From Alteromonas genovensis (GTDB taxonomy: Bacteria > Pseudomonadota > Gammaproteobacteria > Enterobacterales > Alteromonadaceae): a stretch of 64,000 nucleotides of DNA. The first letter of the stretch is position 1, and each line of letters begins with the position of its first letter. The stretch is from NCBI RefSeq assembly GCF_010500895.1, contig NZ_JAAAWO010000002.1:434001-498000 (forward strand), read 5' to 3'. The notes under the pieces are model-generated. The model saw only the letters and a list, made by a program, of their open reading frames with translations, had not been told where the DNA came from and ran no database searches. Position numbers and translations under genes: made by a program. Shown piece after piece: positions 1-8,651 of this stretch.

Positions 1-213
1 GGCGCGCATTCTGCGTCTGGTAAGGTTCGACTGCGTAAGGTTGAAGAGAAAAATAAACAGAAAAAAGCGGCGAATGCGACGGATCTTATGGACCAAATCG
101 CAGAGCTTGAAAAACAGATGTTCGAATATGCCAGAGAGTTGGAGTTTGAAAAAGCAGCTTCCCTTCGCGATGATGTAGAGGCTTTAAGAAAGCAAGTAGT
201 CGCTTTGTCTTAA
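1..213 (+). CDS. uvrB: UvrB excinuclease subunit B, C-terminal end (partial)
   Basis: This is an open reading frame entering from the left edge, with 70 codons before the TAA at 211-213. The last ~35 residues form the UVR motif (an ELEKQMFEYARELEFEKAA-type helical hairpin), which in UvrB contacts UvrC during nucleotide excision repair. The preceding lysine-rich linker fits the region between the helicase core and the UVR domain. UvrC also carries a UVR motif, but there it is internal, whereas here the protein stops 15-20 residues after it, as UvrB does. The rest of the gene lies outside the window. Confidence 0.85.
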   Translation, partial: GAHSASGKVRLRKVEEKNKQKKAANATDLMDQIAELEKQMFEYARELEFEKAASLRDDVEALRKQVVALS

Positions 214-225
214 GCACTTTTCAGG

Positions 226-262
226 CCGCGTGTTCTTCAGTATTAAGCTGAATAACACGCGG
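226..262 (+). terminator. Hairpin downstream of uvrB
   Basis: An inverted repeat (CCGCGTGTT-C-TTCAG paired with CTGAA-T-AACACGCGG, 14 pairs with one mismatch, 7-nt loop) starts 13 bases after the uvrB stop. It has no clear T-run on the + strand, so it is either a weak or factor-assisted terminator or an mRNA 3'-end stabilising stem. Confidence 0.5.
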
Positions 263-390
263 TAGGCGGGCAAGTCGTTATAATGTGCAACATTGCGATG
301 AAAAGACTCAATTTGTCGTTGTAATACCCTGTGTTGTTTCATATAGTTAGTGGAAGAGTATCAATAACTATACCTAAAACAGGTGCTACT

Positions 391-1317
391 ATGCTAAATC
401 GTCTCCAAGAATCGGATATAAAGTTACTACGCGTTTTTTATGCAGTAGCAAGTTGTAATGGATTTACGGCGGCTGAACCAGTATTACGAATGCAGCGACC
501 AAACATAAGCGCGGCAATCAAAAAGTTAGAGGAACGGCTAGATCTTGTGCTTTGCCACCGAGGGCGGGGCGGGTTTCAAATGACTAAAGAAGGCGAAGTT
601 GTTTTTCAAGAAACCAAGCGCATTTTTAATGCTTTCGATAACTTTGTCTTTAACCTCAAGTCGTTACACGATGATTATTCAGGTCACATTACCCTTGTAT
701 TAATGGCTGGCTTACCACTTTCCATGCATCTAGCAGTGAGTAAAGCGGTTAAGAGCACCATGAAAAAGTTTGATGATATTCACGTAAATATTCAAACTCG
801 TCTTTACAACGAAGTAGAGCATGTGGCGCTATCAGGCGAATGTCATTTGGTTGTGTCTACCTACGACATGGTGAAACCTGAATCAGTGACTTTCCACCCA
901 GTGGGTTTGAACGTTGAAGGCCGGTTGTATTGTTCTCCTACTCATGTGCTAGCGAAATATCGAGATACTGAGCTTCCTGATAATGTGAATATTGAAGATT
1001 ATCCCGCTATCGGAATTTCTGGTCTGTCATCAGCAAACTACATTGAAGATGAGTCGAGGCTAGCTATTCAAACATTCTCAGATTCTTTTGACGCCTCAAT
1101 GTCGGCAATAATGACAGGCGAGTACGTAGGCCTTTTACCGGATTATATGGCGAAAGAGCAGGGCGCTGCGCTTGGGCTCGTGCCTATCGCCAATGGCAGC
1201 CTATTTAACTTCAGTCATGAATTGTTTGTAATGAACGGTAAAAATACACGATTGAACCCCGTGTTGCGCCACTGCATTAAAGAGCTAAGTTACTTTATTG
1301 CTGAAAGCCAAAAGTAG
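391..1317 (+). CDS. LysR-family transcriptional regulator
   Basis: The 308-aa product has the LysR layout: an N-terminal winged helix-turn-helix (a segment starting LLRVFYAV, then NISAAIKKLEERL and the GFQMTKEGE wing) and a C-terminal effector-binding domain of about 210 residues. It should be a cytoplasmic DNA-binding regulator; its ligand cannot be read from sequence. The ATG at 391 is preferred to an in-frame GTG at 331, because the family normally begins only about 10 residues before the first helix. LysR genes often regulate a neighbour, so the two small membrane-protein genes immediately downstream on the same strand are candidate targets. That link is inference. Confidence 0.85.
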   Translation: MLNRLQESDIKLLRVFYAVASCNGFTAAEPVLRMQRPNISAAIKKLEERLDLVLCHRGRGGFQMTKEGEVVFQETKRIFNAFDNFVFNLKSLHDDYSGHITLVLMAGLPLSMHLAVSKAVKSTMKKFDDIHVNIQTRLYNEVEHVALSGECHLVVSTYDMVKPESVTFHPVGLNVEGRLYCSPTHVLAKYRDTELPDNVNIEDYPAIGISGLSSANYIEDESRLAIQTFSDSFDASMSAIMTGEYVGLLPDYMAKEQGAALGLVPIANGSLFNFSHELFVMNGKNTRLNPVLRHCIKELSYFIAESQK

Positions 1318-1386
1318 TCGCATTCTTTCGTCCTATCAAAAGTGCTTAGATTTGCGCTCTAGTAATAACTAAATCGGAGCCAAGCA

Positions 1387-1788
1387 GTGCAAGCCATTAA
1401 GAAAGTGGGTCTTTTTTACAGCGTAAAACTGCTTTCTTTCTTTTTGGGTTTGTACGGCTGCTTTGTTCTTCATCAGTTATTGGAAGTGCCTATTGTGGTA
1501 AGTGCAGCTTCAATAGGGCTTATGGGCAGCATTCTTCCCACTACCACTCAATTTCAACATCATCCACAGGCCGCCATGTATGCAGGCGCGTTTGCGGGCA
1601 TGTGCTCGTCTGATGTTATTAGCTCTCCTTATGAACTTGTTGTTATTAGCCTCATTGGGGCGGCAATTTATACATCGCTAAAAAATCATTTTATTGGCGT
1701 TGGGGGAAAGCTAGGTGCAATTGCCTTTGTGTCTGTCGCAAGTGTCGTGCTTTGTACAATGGTGATTGGTAAGTGGGTGTCTGGATAG
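1387..1788 (+). CDS. Small four-helix membrane protein, paralog A
   Basis: The 133-aa product is strongly hydrophobic, with about four predicted membrane helices. I do not recognise the family. It starts at GTG 1387 with a GGAG-like ribosome site upstream (aaatcggagcc). The next gene starts inside its last codons. The two products align: AGAFAGMCSS here matches GGSFVGMTSS there, and IGVGGKLGAIAFVSVASV matches EGVGGALGVCAFISVSAV, so this is a tandem duplication followed by divergence. It lies 70 bases downstream of the LysR gene on the same strand. The glycine-rich motifs in membrane segments suggest close helix packing or a small channel or transporter half, but no function is assigned. Confidence 0.7.
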   Translation: MQAIKKVGLFYSVKLLSFFLGLYGCFVLHQLLEVPIVVSAASIGLMGSILPTTTQFQHHPQAAMYAGAFAGMCSSDVISSPYELVVISLIGAAIYTSLKNHFIGVGGKLGAIAFVSVASVVLCTMVIGKWVSG

Positions 1789-2174
1789 TGTTAGTGCTAC
1801 TCTTTGCTATTTTAGGGGGTGTTATTACGTATAAGCTGTCTATTTTACGTTGGATGAATGCTATTCGAGCAAGCAGTACCTGTACGTTAATATGTTACGT
1901 ACTGTTGGCTTACACAGCAGGCACAGAGACGGCAAATACGTATACCAGCATTTTTTTTGGCGGAAGCTTTGTTGGAATGACATCATCACATCGCCTATCA
2001 AGTAAAGGCGTCGTGGCGGCGGCGTGTCTATTTGGAGTTATTAGCTCGCTGTTGCTACCCTTTCTTGAGGGCGTTGGCGGAGCATTAGGGGTTTGCGCTT
2101 TCATTTCAGTGTCAGCAGTACATCTGACGAAAATGGCAGCGACACGCCTATCTCTTAAAATGAGAAACCCCTAA
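1773..2174 (+). CDS. Small four-helix membrane protein, paralog B
   Basis: This 133-aa hydrophobic protein is the same length as the preceding product and is its paralog. Shared landmarks are a GxFxGM(T/C)SS motif and a GVGGxLG motif about 40 residues later. The start is probably GTG 1773, overlapping the upstream gene by 16 bases; a second GTG at 1788 overlaps that gene's stop directly, so translational coupling is likely either way. Two overlapping half-size paralogs resemble the paired small membrane proteins that act as heterodimers (as in some SMR or dual-topology systems). That comparison concerns architecture only, with no sequence match to those families. Confidence 0.65.
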   Translation: MGVWIVLVLLFAILGGVITYKLSILRWMNAIRASSTCTLICYVLLAYTAGTETANTYTSIFFGGSFVGMTSSHRLSSKGVVAAACLFGVISSLLLPFLEGVGGALGVCAFISVSAVHLTKMAATRLSLKMRNP

Positions 2175-2210
2175 AAATAAAGCAGGGGGCACTTCGTTCA
2201 GCTAGATGCC

Positions 2211-2242
2211 TCCAACTAGAAGCGCTTAGGCCTCTAGTTGGA
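2211..2242. terminator. Hairpin between convergent genes
   Basis: A perfect 10-bp inverted repeat (TCCAACTAGA ... TCTAGTTGGA, 12-nt loop) lies between the convergent stops of membrane paralog B and queC. There is no T-run on either strand. It may slow read-through from both sides. Confidence 0.45.
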
Positions 2243-2267
2243 CTCTAAAAGGATAAGTAACCTTTTA

Positions 2268-2924
2268 TTACTCGTACTCTAACGGGTCGGTGGCGTTATT
2301 GTCTCTAAAGGCTTCTAGTCGTTCTTCGCAAGCACCACATTTGCCGCAGGCTTTTTCTCGGCCGTTGTAACATGTCCATGTCTTACCGTAATCAAGCCCC
2401 ATATTTAGCCCATCAGTTAAAATAGCCGTTTTACTTTCATCAATGTAGGGGGTGACAATTTCCACAGGGGTGTAGTTTGCAATACCGCACACATCATTCA
2501 TTCGATGCACAAACTCTGGTCTGCAATCTGGGTAAATTGCATGGTCTCCAGCGTGGGCACCGTAATACACTTCTTTTGCTTCCAGGCTTACTGCGTAACC
2601 TACTGCAAGGGAAAGCAAAATCATGTTGCGGTTAGGTACAACCGTCTGCTTCATGCTTGGCTCTTCGTAGTGACCCTCTGGAACCTCAATATCAGAAGTC
2701 AGTGCAGAGCCACCTATCAGAGAATTAATTGCACTAATATCAACAATCTTATGAGGTACGGCTAGTGAATCACACACACTCGCGGCATAATCGAGCTCTT
2801 TTTTATGGCGCTGACCATAATTAAAACTAAGGGCATGTACTTTTTTTCCTTCACGCAGTGCTTTATGCAGCACAGTGAAAGAATCCATACCCCCAGAGTA
2901 AATAACAACAACGTTTTCTGACAT
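2268..2924 (-). CDS. queC: QueC, 7-cyano-7-deazaguanine (preQ0) synthase
   Basis: QueC converts 7-carboxy-7-deazaguanine to preQ0 with ATP and ammonia, a step toward queuosine in tRNA. The 218-aa product carries the PP-loop SGGMDS (residues 10-15) and a C-terminal zinc site of four cysteines ([15 protein letters not shown]). Length is typical of the family. It is transcribed divergently from queE, whose product makes the QueC substrate, with an 85-bp shared upstream region, so the two may be co-regulated. No preQ1 riboswitch was seen in that region. Confidence 0.96.
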   Translation of the reverse strand: MSENVVVIYSGGMDSFTVLHKALREGKKVHALSFNYGQRHKKELDYAASVCDSLAVPHKIVDISAINSLIGGSALTSDIEVPEGHYEEPSMKQTVVPNRNMILLSLAVGYAVSLEAKEVYYGAHAGDHAIYPDCRPEFVHRMNDVCGIANYTPVEIVTPYIDESKTAILTDGLNMGLDYGKTWTCYNGREKACGKCGACEERLEAFRDNNATDPLEYE

Positions 2925-3009
2925 AGATTTTCACGAATTAAGAAATAATGTCAGAATTTTATGTGATCCTTGGTAAAATCCCAACATACAATCGTTAAAG
3001 GACGTCAAT

Positions 3010-3690
3010 TTGTCTGTATTAAGCACATTAAACATCAATGAGATGTTCGAAACTATTCAAGGAGAGGGTGCACACACTGGGATCCCCTCTATTTTTGTTC
3101 GTCTTCAAGGTTGCCCTGTGGGTTGTCCGTGGTGCGATACAAAACACACTTGGGAAATTAAAGACGATCTTATCGTTGCCCCGCGGCAGGTAATTGATCA
3201 GGCCGAGGAGTCTGAGACCTATTTTGTGGCAGACGATGAGTCTTTGCTTTCGCTGTTCAAACAAGAAGGGTACGTTGCTACTCACGTTGTTATAACTGGC
3301 GGTGAGCCCTGCATGTACGATCTGCTGGGGCTGACAACCATGCTGCACAATAACGGCTTTACCACGCAAATCGAAACTAGCGGTACTTTCGAGGTACTCT
3401 GCGATGACCGAACCTATGTGACAGTGTCGCCAAAAATCAACATGCGTGGTGGCTTTGAGGTGCTGACAAGCGCATTAGAGCGCGCTAACGAAATAAAGCA
3501 TCCTATTGCGATGCAAAAGCATATTGATGAACTGGACGCGCTGCTTGCGAATGTTTCTTTAGAGGGTAAGCAGGTATGTTTGCAGCCCATTAGTCAGCAG
3601 GCAAGAGCAACGCAGCTCGCTGTTGAGACTTGTATTGCAAGAAACTGGCGGCTATCTTTACAAACACATAAATACATTGGTATTGAGTAA
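3010..3690 (+). CDS. queE: QueE, 7-carboxy-7-deazaguanine synthase (radical SAM)
   Basis: QueE rearranges 6-carboxytetrahydropterin to 7-carboxy-7-deazaguanine using SAM and a [4Fe-4S] cluster. The 226-aa product begins with the family signature EMFETIQGEG and has the cluster motif CX3CX2C (Cys35, Cys39, Cys42), followed by the SAM-binding TGGEP segment. The start is TTG 3010, supported by an AAAGGA site 8-13 bases upstream and by the N-terminus matching the family; no ATG fits. It is divergent from queC, the next pathway step. Confidence 0.95.
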   Translation: MSVLSTLNINEMFETIQGEGAHTGIPSIFVRLQGCPVGCPWCDTKHTWEIKDDLIVAPRQVIDQAEESETYFVADDESLLSLFKQEGYVATHVVITGGEPCMYDLLGLTTMLHNNGFTTQIETSGTFEVLCDDRTYVTVSPKINMRGGFEVLTSALERANEIKHPIAMQKHIDELDALLANVSLEGKQVCLQPISQQARATQLAVETCIARNWRLSLQTHKYIGIE

Positions 3691-3712
3691 ATGGGTATTG
3701 GTTGCCTTGAGA

Positions 3713-4609
3713 ATGATTAGAGACTGCAAAAAACAAGTAGGGAGTTTAAGTTTGTTGAAAGTGTTGATACTTGTGCTCTCGCTATTAGGGCTTAGTGCAC
3801 ACGGCGCGTTGTGGACAATCACTTATCCTCGCCCTATAGATGATACCGATGAGCGAACTCAATACCCCATCGCGCTACTGAAACTCGCACTGGATAAGAC
3901 CGGCGTGAATTATGAATTACTACCCTCTGACAGAATTTTGCTTACGGGCAAAGCCATGCGACAGCTGCGCGAAAACAGAGAAGTGAGCGTGGTATGGAGT
4001 ATGACAGACATCCAGCGTGAGAAAGACCTAACCGCCATTAGAATACCCATTGCCAAAGGATTAATTGGGTTACGGGTATTTGCCATTCAAGACCAAAAAA
4101 GTGCAAAGTTTGCTCAGGTTGAATCCATAGCCGATATGCGTGAACTTGTTCCTATTCAGGGTGAGGATTGGCCTGATACAAAAATATTGCAGGCCAGCGG
4201 ATTCAATGTATTTACCGTTCCGGAATTTGATAGAGCTTACGACTTCCTTAGCCAGGGAAAAGGAGATTTCTTCCCTCGCTCCGTTATCGAAATTACCCCA
4301 GAGTTAGACAAACTAGGCAAAAGCGCCAGCGTGTCACTTGAGCCTTCCCTCGCCATTTATTACCCCACGGCCATGTACTATTTTGTGAGCAACAATAACA
4401 AAACGCTTGCACATTTAATTGAGACCGGATTGCAACGGGCCATTGAAGACGGTTCTTTCGACACACTGTTTCAGTCGACTTATATGCCCATTCTCGACGA
4501 AATAAATATGGATGAGAGAACGATTTTTACTATTGAAAACCCGCTTTTACCCAACGACACACCCTTGTCAAATGAGGCGTTGTGGTATAAAACGGCAGCT
4601 GAAAAATAA
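3713..4609 (+). CDS. Periplasmic solute-binding-like protein
   Basis: The product is about 298 aa, with a hydrophobic signal segment (KVLILVLSLLGLSAHG-A) and then a fold resembling bacterial extracellular solute-binding protein family 3, a type common as stand-alone genes in Alteromonadales. Expected features are visible: YPIALLKLALDKTG near the mature N-terminus and a late helix IETGLQRAIEDGSFDTLF typical of the C-terminal lobe. No ABC permease or ATPase lies nearby, so it may be an orphan sensor or binding protein; its ligand is unknown. The start is uncertain: ATG 3713 gives an extended n-region, while TTG 3752 or 3755 has a better AGGGAG ribosome site and gives a more standard signal peptide. 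Confidence 0.7.
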   Translation: MIRDCKKQVGSLSLLKVLILVLSLLGLSAHGALWTITYPRPIDDTDERTQYPIALLKLALDKTGVNYELLPSDRILLTGKAMRQLRENREVSVVWSMTDIQREKDLTAIRIPIAKGLIGLRVFAIQDQKSAKFAQVESIADMRELVPIQGEDWPDTKILQASGFNVFTVPEFDRAYDFLSQGKGDFFPRSVIEITPELDKLGKSASVSLEPSLAIYYPTAMYYFVSNNNKTLAHLIETGLQRAIEDGSFDTLFQSTYMPILDEINMDERTIFTIENPLLPNDTPLSNEALWYKTAAEK

Positions 4610-4614
4610 CGCAT

Positions 4615-4645
4615 AAAAAAACGCGACCATGGGTCGCGTTTTTTA
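4615..4645. terminator. Bidirectional rho-independent terminator
   Basis: A GC-rich hairpin (ACGCGACC-ATG-GGTCGCGT) is flanked by an A-run on the left and a T-run on the right. It can therefore end both the binding-protein transcript (+) and the asnB transcript (-). Confidence 0.85.
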
Positions 4646-4675
4646 TTATTTTAATATGCTATCTAAGCAAGAAGC

Positions 4676-6346
4676 CTAAGACTCTCCAGAGTGCACACCT
4701 TTCATCGAGCGACCTGACGGATCTGCATTATTCTTGAAGCTTTCATCCCACTCCAATGCTTCTGCGGTGCTACAGGCGATTGATTTACCACCGGGAACAC
4801 AACGTGCAGCGCTTTCTTGTGGAAAGTAGCTTTCAAAAATAGTGCGGTAATAGTAGCCCTCTTTTGTGTCCGGCGTGTTGTAAGGGAAGCGAAACTCTGC
4901 TGTTGCCAACTGCTGGTCGGTTACTTCACCGTCAACAAACTCGCGAATAGAGTCTATCCATGAGTAGCCAACGCCATCACCAAACTGCTCTTTTTGACGC
5001 CATAAGACCTCGGCAGGCAAGGTGTCGCCATTATCAAAAGACTTACGTAAGATCCACTTTTCCATTTTTCCATCAAGACACATTTTGTCTTGTGGGTTTA
5101 AACGCATCGCAACATCAATAAAGTTTTTGTCTAAGAAGGGAACACGTGCTTCTACACCCCATGCTGACGTTGCTTTGTTTGCACGAGCACAGTCAAACAT
5201 GTGAAGACGGTCTAATTTACGTACGGTTTCTTCATGGAATTCTTTTGCATTTGGCGCTTTGTGGAAATACAGGTAGCCACCAAAAATTTCATCAGCACCT
5301 TCACCAGATAAAACCATTTTGATACCCATGGCTTTAATCTTACGCGTCATGAGGTACATGGGCGTGGCTGCGCGAATTGTCGTGGTGTCGTAGGTCTCAA
5401 GGTGAAAGATAACGTCACGAATGGCGTCTAGGCCTTCTTGAATGGTGAAATGTATCTCGTGATGTACAGTACCAATCATGTCAGCCACTTTTTTGGCTGC
5501 TTTTAAATCTGGAGCCCCCTCAAGACCAACAGCAAAACTGTGTAGTCTCGGCCACCATGCATCTGTCTTATCTTCATCTTCAACCCGTTTAGCCACATAT
5601 TGCGCGGCAACGGCAGAGACGAGTGAAGAGTCTAACCCGCCAGATAGTAAAACAGCATAGGGCACATCTGACATCATGTGTGATTTTACTGCTTTCTCGA
5701 AAGCAACGCGAAGCTCGTCTAAATCTGAACTATTGTCTTTAACGTTTTCATAGTCCATCCAATCGCGCTTGTAATATTTAGTCAGTTTACCTTCTTTGCT
5801 CCACATGTAGTGGCCTGGAGGAAATTCACTAATCGTTTTACACACACTGGCAAGTGCCTTCATTTCAGAAGATACATAGAAGTTGCCGTGTTCATCGTAG
5901 CCTGTGTATAGCGGAATAATACCAATATGATCCCGCGCAATCAGATATGCATCTTGTTCTTCATCGTAAAGAATAAAGGCGAACATGCCTTCTAGTTCAT
6001 CAATGAAATCAATGCCTTTTTGTTGAAATAAAGGCAGTATTACTTCGCAATCCGAGCGAGTCTTAAATGGATAAGGCTCGTCTAAATCAGCAGCTAGTTG
6101 CTTGTGATTATAAATCTCGCCATTCACTGCAAGGATATGTTTGTCGTTCTGGCTGATAAGAGGTTGAGCACCTGTATCCACGTCGACGATGGCTAATCGT
6201 TCATGACAAAGAATGGTATTGTCATTATTCCAGATACCCGACCAGTCAGGGCCACGGTGGCGCAATAATTTAGATAAGTCGAGGGCTTGGGTTCTGAGTT
6301 CAGACACATCGGTTTTGATATCAAGGATACCGAAAATACCACACAT
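4676..6346 (-). CDS. asnB: Asparagine synthetase B (glutamine-hydrolysing)
   Basis: AsnB makes asparagine from aspartate, ATP and glutamine in the cytoplasm. The 556-aa product starts MCGIFGI, so after Met removal Cys2 is the glutaminase nucleophile of the class II amidotransferase domain (residues ~1-190). The synthetase domain follows, with the PP-loop SGGLDSS near residue 235 and the conserved SGEGADEIFGGY segment. Length matches the enterobacterial AsnB family (~554 aa). The gene is monocistronic: a 549-bp gap lies upstream and a bidirectional terminator lies immediately downstream. Confidence 0.96.
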   Translation of the reverse strand: MCGIFGILDIKTDVSELRTQALDLSKLLRHRGPDWSGIWNNDNTILCHERLAIVDVDTGAQPLISQNDKHILAVNGEIYNHKQLAADLDEPYPFKTRSDCEVILPLFQQKGIDFIDELEGMFAFILYDEEQDAYLIARDHIGIIPLYTGYDEHGNFYVSSEMKALASVCKTISEFPPGHYMWSKEGKLTKYYKRDWMDYENVKDNSSDLDELRVAFEKAVKSHMMSDVPYAVLLSGGLDSSLVSAVAAQYVAKRVEDEDKTDAWWPRLHSFAVGLEGAPDLKAAKKVADMIGTVHHEIHFTIQEGLDAIRDVIFHLETYDTTTIRAATPMYLMTRKIKAMGIKMVLSGEGADEIFGGYLYFHKAPNAKEFHEETVRKLDRLHMFDCARANKATSAWGVEARVPFLDKNFIDVAMRLNPQDKMCLDGKMEKWILRKSFDNGDTLPAEVLWRQKEQFGDGVGYSWIDSIREFVDGEVTDQQLATAEFRFPYNTPDTKEGYYYRTIFESYFPQESAARCVPGGKSIACSTAEALEWDESFKNNADPSGRSMKGVHSGES

Positions 6347-6658
6347 AAGACGGATTCTCTCTGTTCGCTGGTTTAAAAAAATGGGTTATTTCTGTCGGGT
6401 ACTCGTTGAAGAGCAGCGAAGGATTATTATTTTTGATTTGTCTGATTCGCGTGTCTTGAATGTGCCAGTCTGACAGGAAATTGCAAGTACATTGTGATGA
6501 TAAAATGGAATTTATTGGTTCTTTTTAGCGAAGTTACATTGATAAATGCAAAAGTATCCTATTTTGCGTAAAAAACCATCTTTTAGCTTTATGCGTTGAG
6601 TTTACGTCTGCGCCAGTAAACAACTATTAACACCAGGTTATAGATGAAGGGCAGTGAC

Positions 6659-6742
6659 AAAAGCGTGTGCATGAAAGCGAACTTACAAAGGCGCGAGTAC
6701 AAAGGCGCGAGTACAAATGCGAAAGTACAAAGGCGAATCTTC
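6659..6742. repeat. 14-bp tandem repeat array
   Basis: Six consecutive 14-bp units run through this gap. The two central ones are identical (AAAGGCGCGAGTAC at 6687-6700 and 6701-6714), with degenerate copies at 6659, 6673, 6715 and 6729. It is noncoding and lies in the 6347-6895 gap between asnB and the M28 peptidase gene. Apart from this array, the adjacent terminator and presumably the asnB promoter, I see nothing in that gap. Confidence 0.85.
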
Positions 6743-6769
6743 AGAAAGTACCAATAACGATGTGTAAAA

Positions 6770-6800
6770 AAGAAATGCCCCGACAGGTCGGGGCATTGTA
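6770..6800 (-). terminator. Rho-independent terminator of the M28 peptidase gene
   Basis: A strong stem (AATGCCCCGAC-AG-GTCGGGGCATT, 6774-6797) is followed, when read on the minus strand, by TTCTTTTTTAC. It lies about 100 bases after the M28 peptidase stop. Confidence 0.85.
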
Positions 6801-6895
6801 GTTTTACTCTGAGCGACTTATGCCGATTGAATCAGGCTTAAGTCAGCTTTTATTTGCATCTCAGATGCTCTGACGTATTATGACGACAACCTCGA

Positions 6896-8569
6896 TTAAT
6901 ACTGGCGCTGAAATTCACTGCCTTCATTCCACTGTGGCCACATTGGCGCATTCGCCACATTCACACCTACATCGAATAACATTTGAGTGTCCTGAACAAT
7001 GCCGCCCATATCCCAATTCTCGCGGTACTCGTCGCACACTTGATGATAGCATCCGGTCACAATCACGTTCATTCGCTTGCGGTATTTAGCTGTTTCTTCA
7101 TCGGCTGGCTCGTCGCCGCCCTCAGCATACAGAGCTGGAACACCTTGCTTAGCAAAGCTGAAATGATCCGAGCGGTAGTAGTATCCCGCTTCAGGCTTAT
7201 CTTCTTGGGTTAACACTCGACCTTGTTTTTTTGCGGCTGCTCTGAGGTAGGTTTCAAGTTCTGATTTACCCATTCCTACAACGGCAACATTTTTGGTTTT
7301 ACCCAATACATTCATGGCATCCATATTTATGTTTGCCACTGTTTTCTCTAGCGGGATAACAGGATTAGCAGCATAGTATTTACTGCCTAGTAATCCTTGT
7401 TCTTCTGCAGTAACCACTAAAAATGATATTGAACGTTTGGGTCTTGGCGTTAGTGATGAATACGCCTTGGCCATTGCTATCATTGCTGCTGAGCCGGTGG
7501 CATTGTCATGGGCGCCATTGTAAATTTGATCGCCTTCTTTGCTTTCATCTTTGCCAAGATGATCCCAATGGGCGGTGTATATAATATGGTCATCAGCAAA
7601 CGCAGAGCCCGGTAATGTGGCTATGACGTTATTACTTTCTGATTTTTTGAACGTGTTTTTAACAGTTACCGACGCGGTAATGTCCATGGCCTTGTTGTAA
7701 GGTCCTGACATTGCCTTTGCTTTTTCAGCATCAAAGTCCAATCCAGCATCGCTAAATACTTGTTTGGCCGCATCTAGAGTCAGCCAGCCTTCTACGGCAA
7801 CGCGACTGGCGCCTTTGTCTTCACTAACTAATCCATATTGCGGGCCGCTCCAGCTGTTGGCAACAACTGACCATCCATAAGATGCGGGGGCCGATTCGTG
7901 TACGATAATAGCTGCTGCAGCGCCTTGGCGGCTGGCTTCTTCATATTTATAGCTCCAACGACCGTAATACGTCATTGTCGTGCCCTGAAACTTTCCACTT
8001 TTTGGGTTTTCAAACCCTGGATCGTTTATGAGGATAACAACCGTTTTCCCTTCAACGTCTAAACCTTCGTAGTCATTCCATTTATATTCTGGTGCGTTAA
8101 CACCATAGCCTACGAACACTAATTCAGAATCATTCAGCGAGACCGAAGCTTGCTCACGCTTTGATGATGCCACCATGTCTTCTTTATAAGCGAAGCGGTT
8201 GTCACCGATAGTCATTGTCATATCAGGGGTCGCGGTGATTTCCATTAACGCTACCTTCTGCAAATAGCTATCGCCATTTCCAGGTTCAAGACCGGCTTCT
8301 TTAAATTGGCTAACAAGGTAATCAATGGTTTTCTTCTCACCTTCTGTCGTGGGTAGGCGACCTTCAAATTCATCAGATGAGAGTATTTTTAACGGCTCTC
8401 GAATATCTGCATCGGAGATACTGTTGTATACCGAGTCAAAGTTTGTCGTTTCATGTGCTGTGGCTAACGTATCTGTGTCGCTAACCTTCGTTTCACTGTC
8501 GTTAGAAGGGGTACATGCACTTACGCTTAACAGCGCAGGAACAAGCAAGGGCAAGAATATTTTTTTCAT
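6896..8569 (-). CDS. M28-family metallopeptidase lipoprotein with PA domain
   Basis: The 557-aa product has a lipoprotein signal (MKKIFLPLLVPALLSVSAC, lipobox ending SAC), so it is probably anchored in the outer membrane. Next come an N-terminal scaffold, a protease-associated (PA) insert around residues 145-280 and an M28 zinc aminopeptidase domain. Zinc and catalytic residues are visible in YTAHWDHLG, GAHDNATGSA, TAEEQGLLGS (the EE pair) and YRSDHFSF. Family members are di-zinc aminopeptidases acting on exported or environmental peptides; the exact substrate is unknown. The gene is alone, divergent from the DUF3025 gene, and ends at the terminator at 6770-6800. Confidence 0.9.
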   Translation of the reverse strand: MKKIFLPLLVPALLSVSACTPSNDSETKVSDTDTLATAHETTNFDSVYNSISDADIREPLKILSSDEFEGRLPTTEGEKKTIDYLVSQFKEAGLEPGNGDSYLQKVALMEITATPDMTMTIGDNRFAYKEDMVASSKREQASVSLNDSELVFVGYGVNAPEYKWNDYEGLDVEGKTVVILINDPGFENPKSGKFQGTTMTYYGRWSYKYEEASRQGAAAAIIVHESAPASYGWSVVANSWSGPQYGLVSEDKGASRVAVEGWLTLDAAKQVFSDAGLDFDAEKAKAMSGPYNKAMDITASVTVKNTFKKSESNNVIATLPGSAFADDHIIYTAHWDHLGKDESKEGDQIYNGAHDNATGSAAMIAMAKAYSSLTPRPKRSISFLVVTAEEQGLLGSKYYAANPVIPLEKTVANINMDAMNVLGKTKNVAVVGMGKSELETYLRAAAKKQGRVLTQEDKPEAGYYYRSDHFSFAKQGVPALYAEGGDEPADEETAKYRKRMNVIVTGCYHQVCDEYRENWDMGGIVQDTQMLFDVGVNVANAPMWPQWNEGSEFQRQY

Positions 8570-8651
8570 TATTAGTCTCTATTAACCGTCTTAGTTTGCT
8601 CTACAATAGACCCCAGTATAGAGAAATCCACAAAACGAACCAATAGGTGTT

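Noticed and set aside
2925..3009. preQ1 riboswitch between queC and queE
   Set aside because: No conserved pseudoknot pattern seen; only a short AT-rich divergent promoter region.
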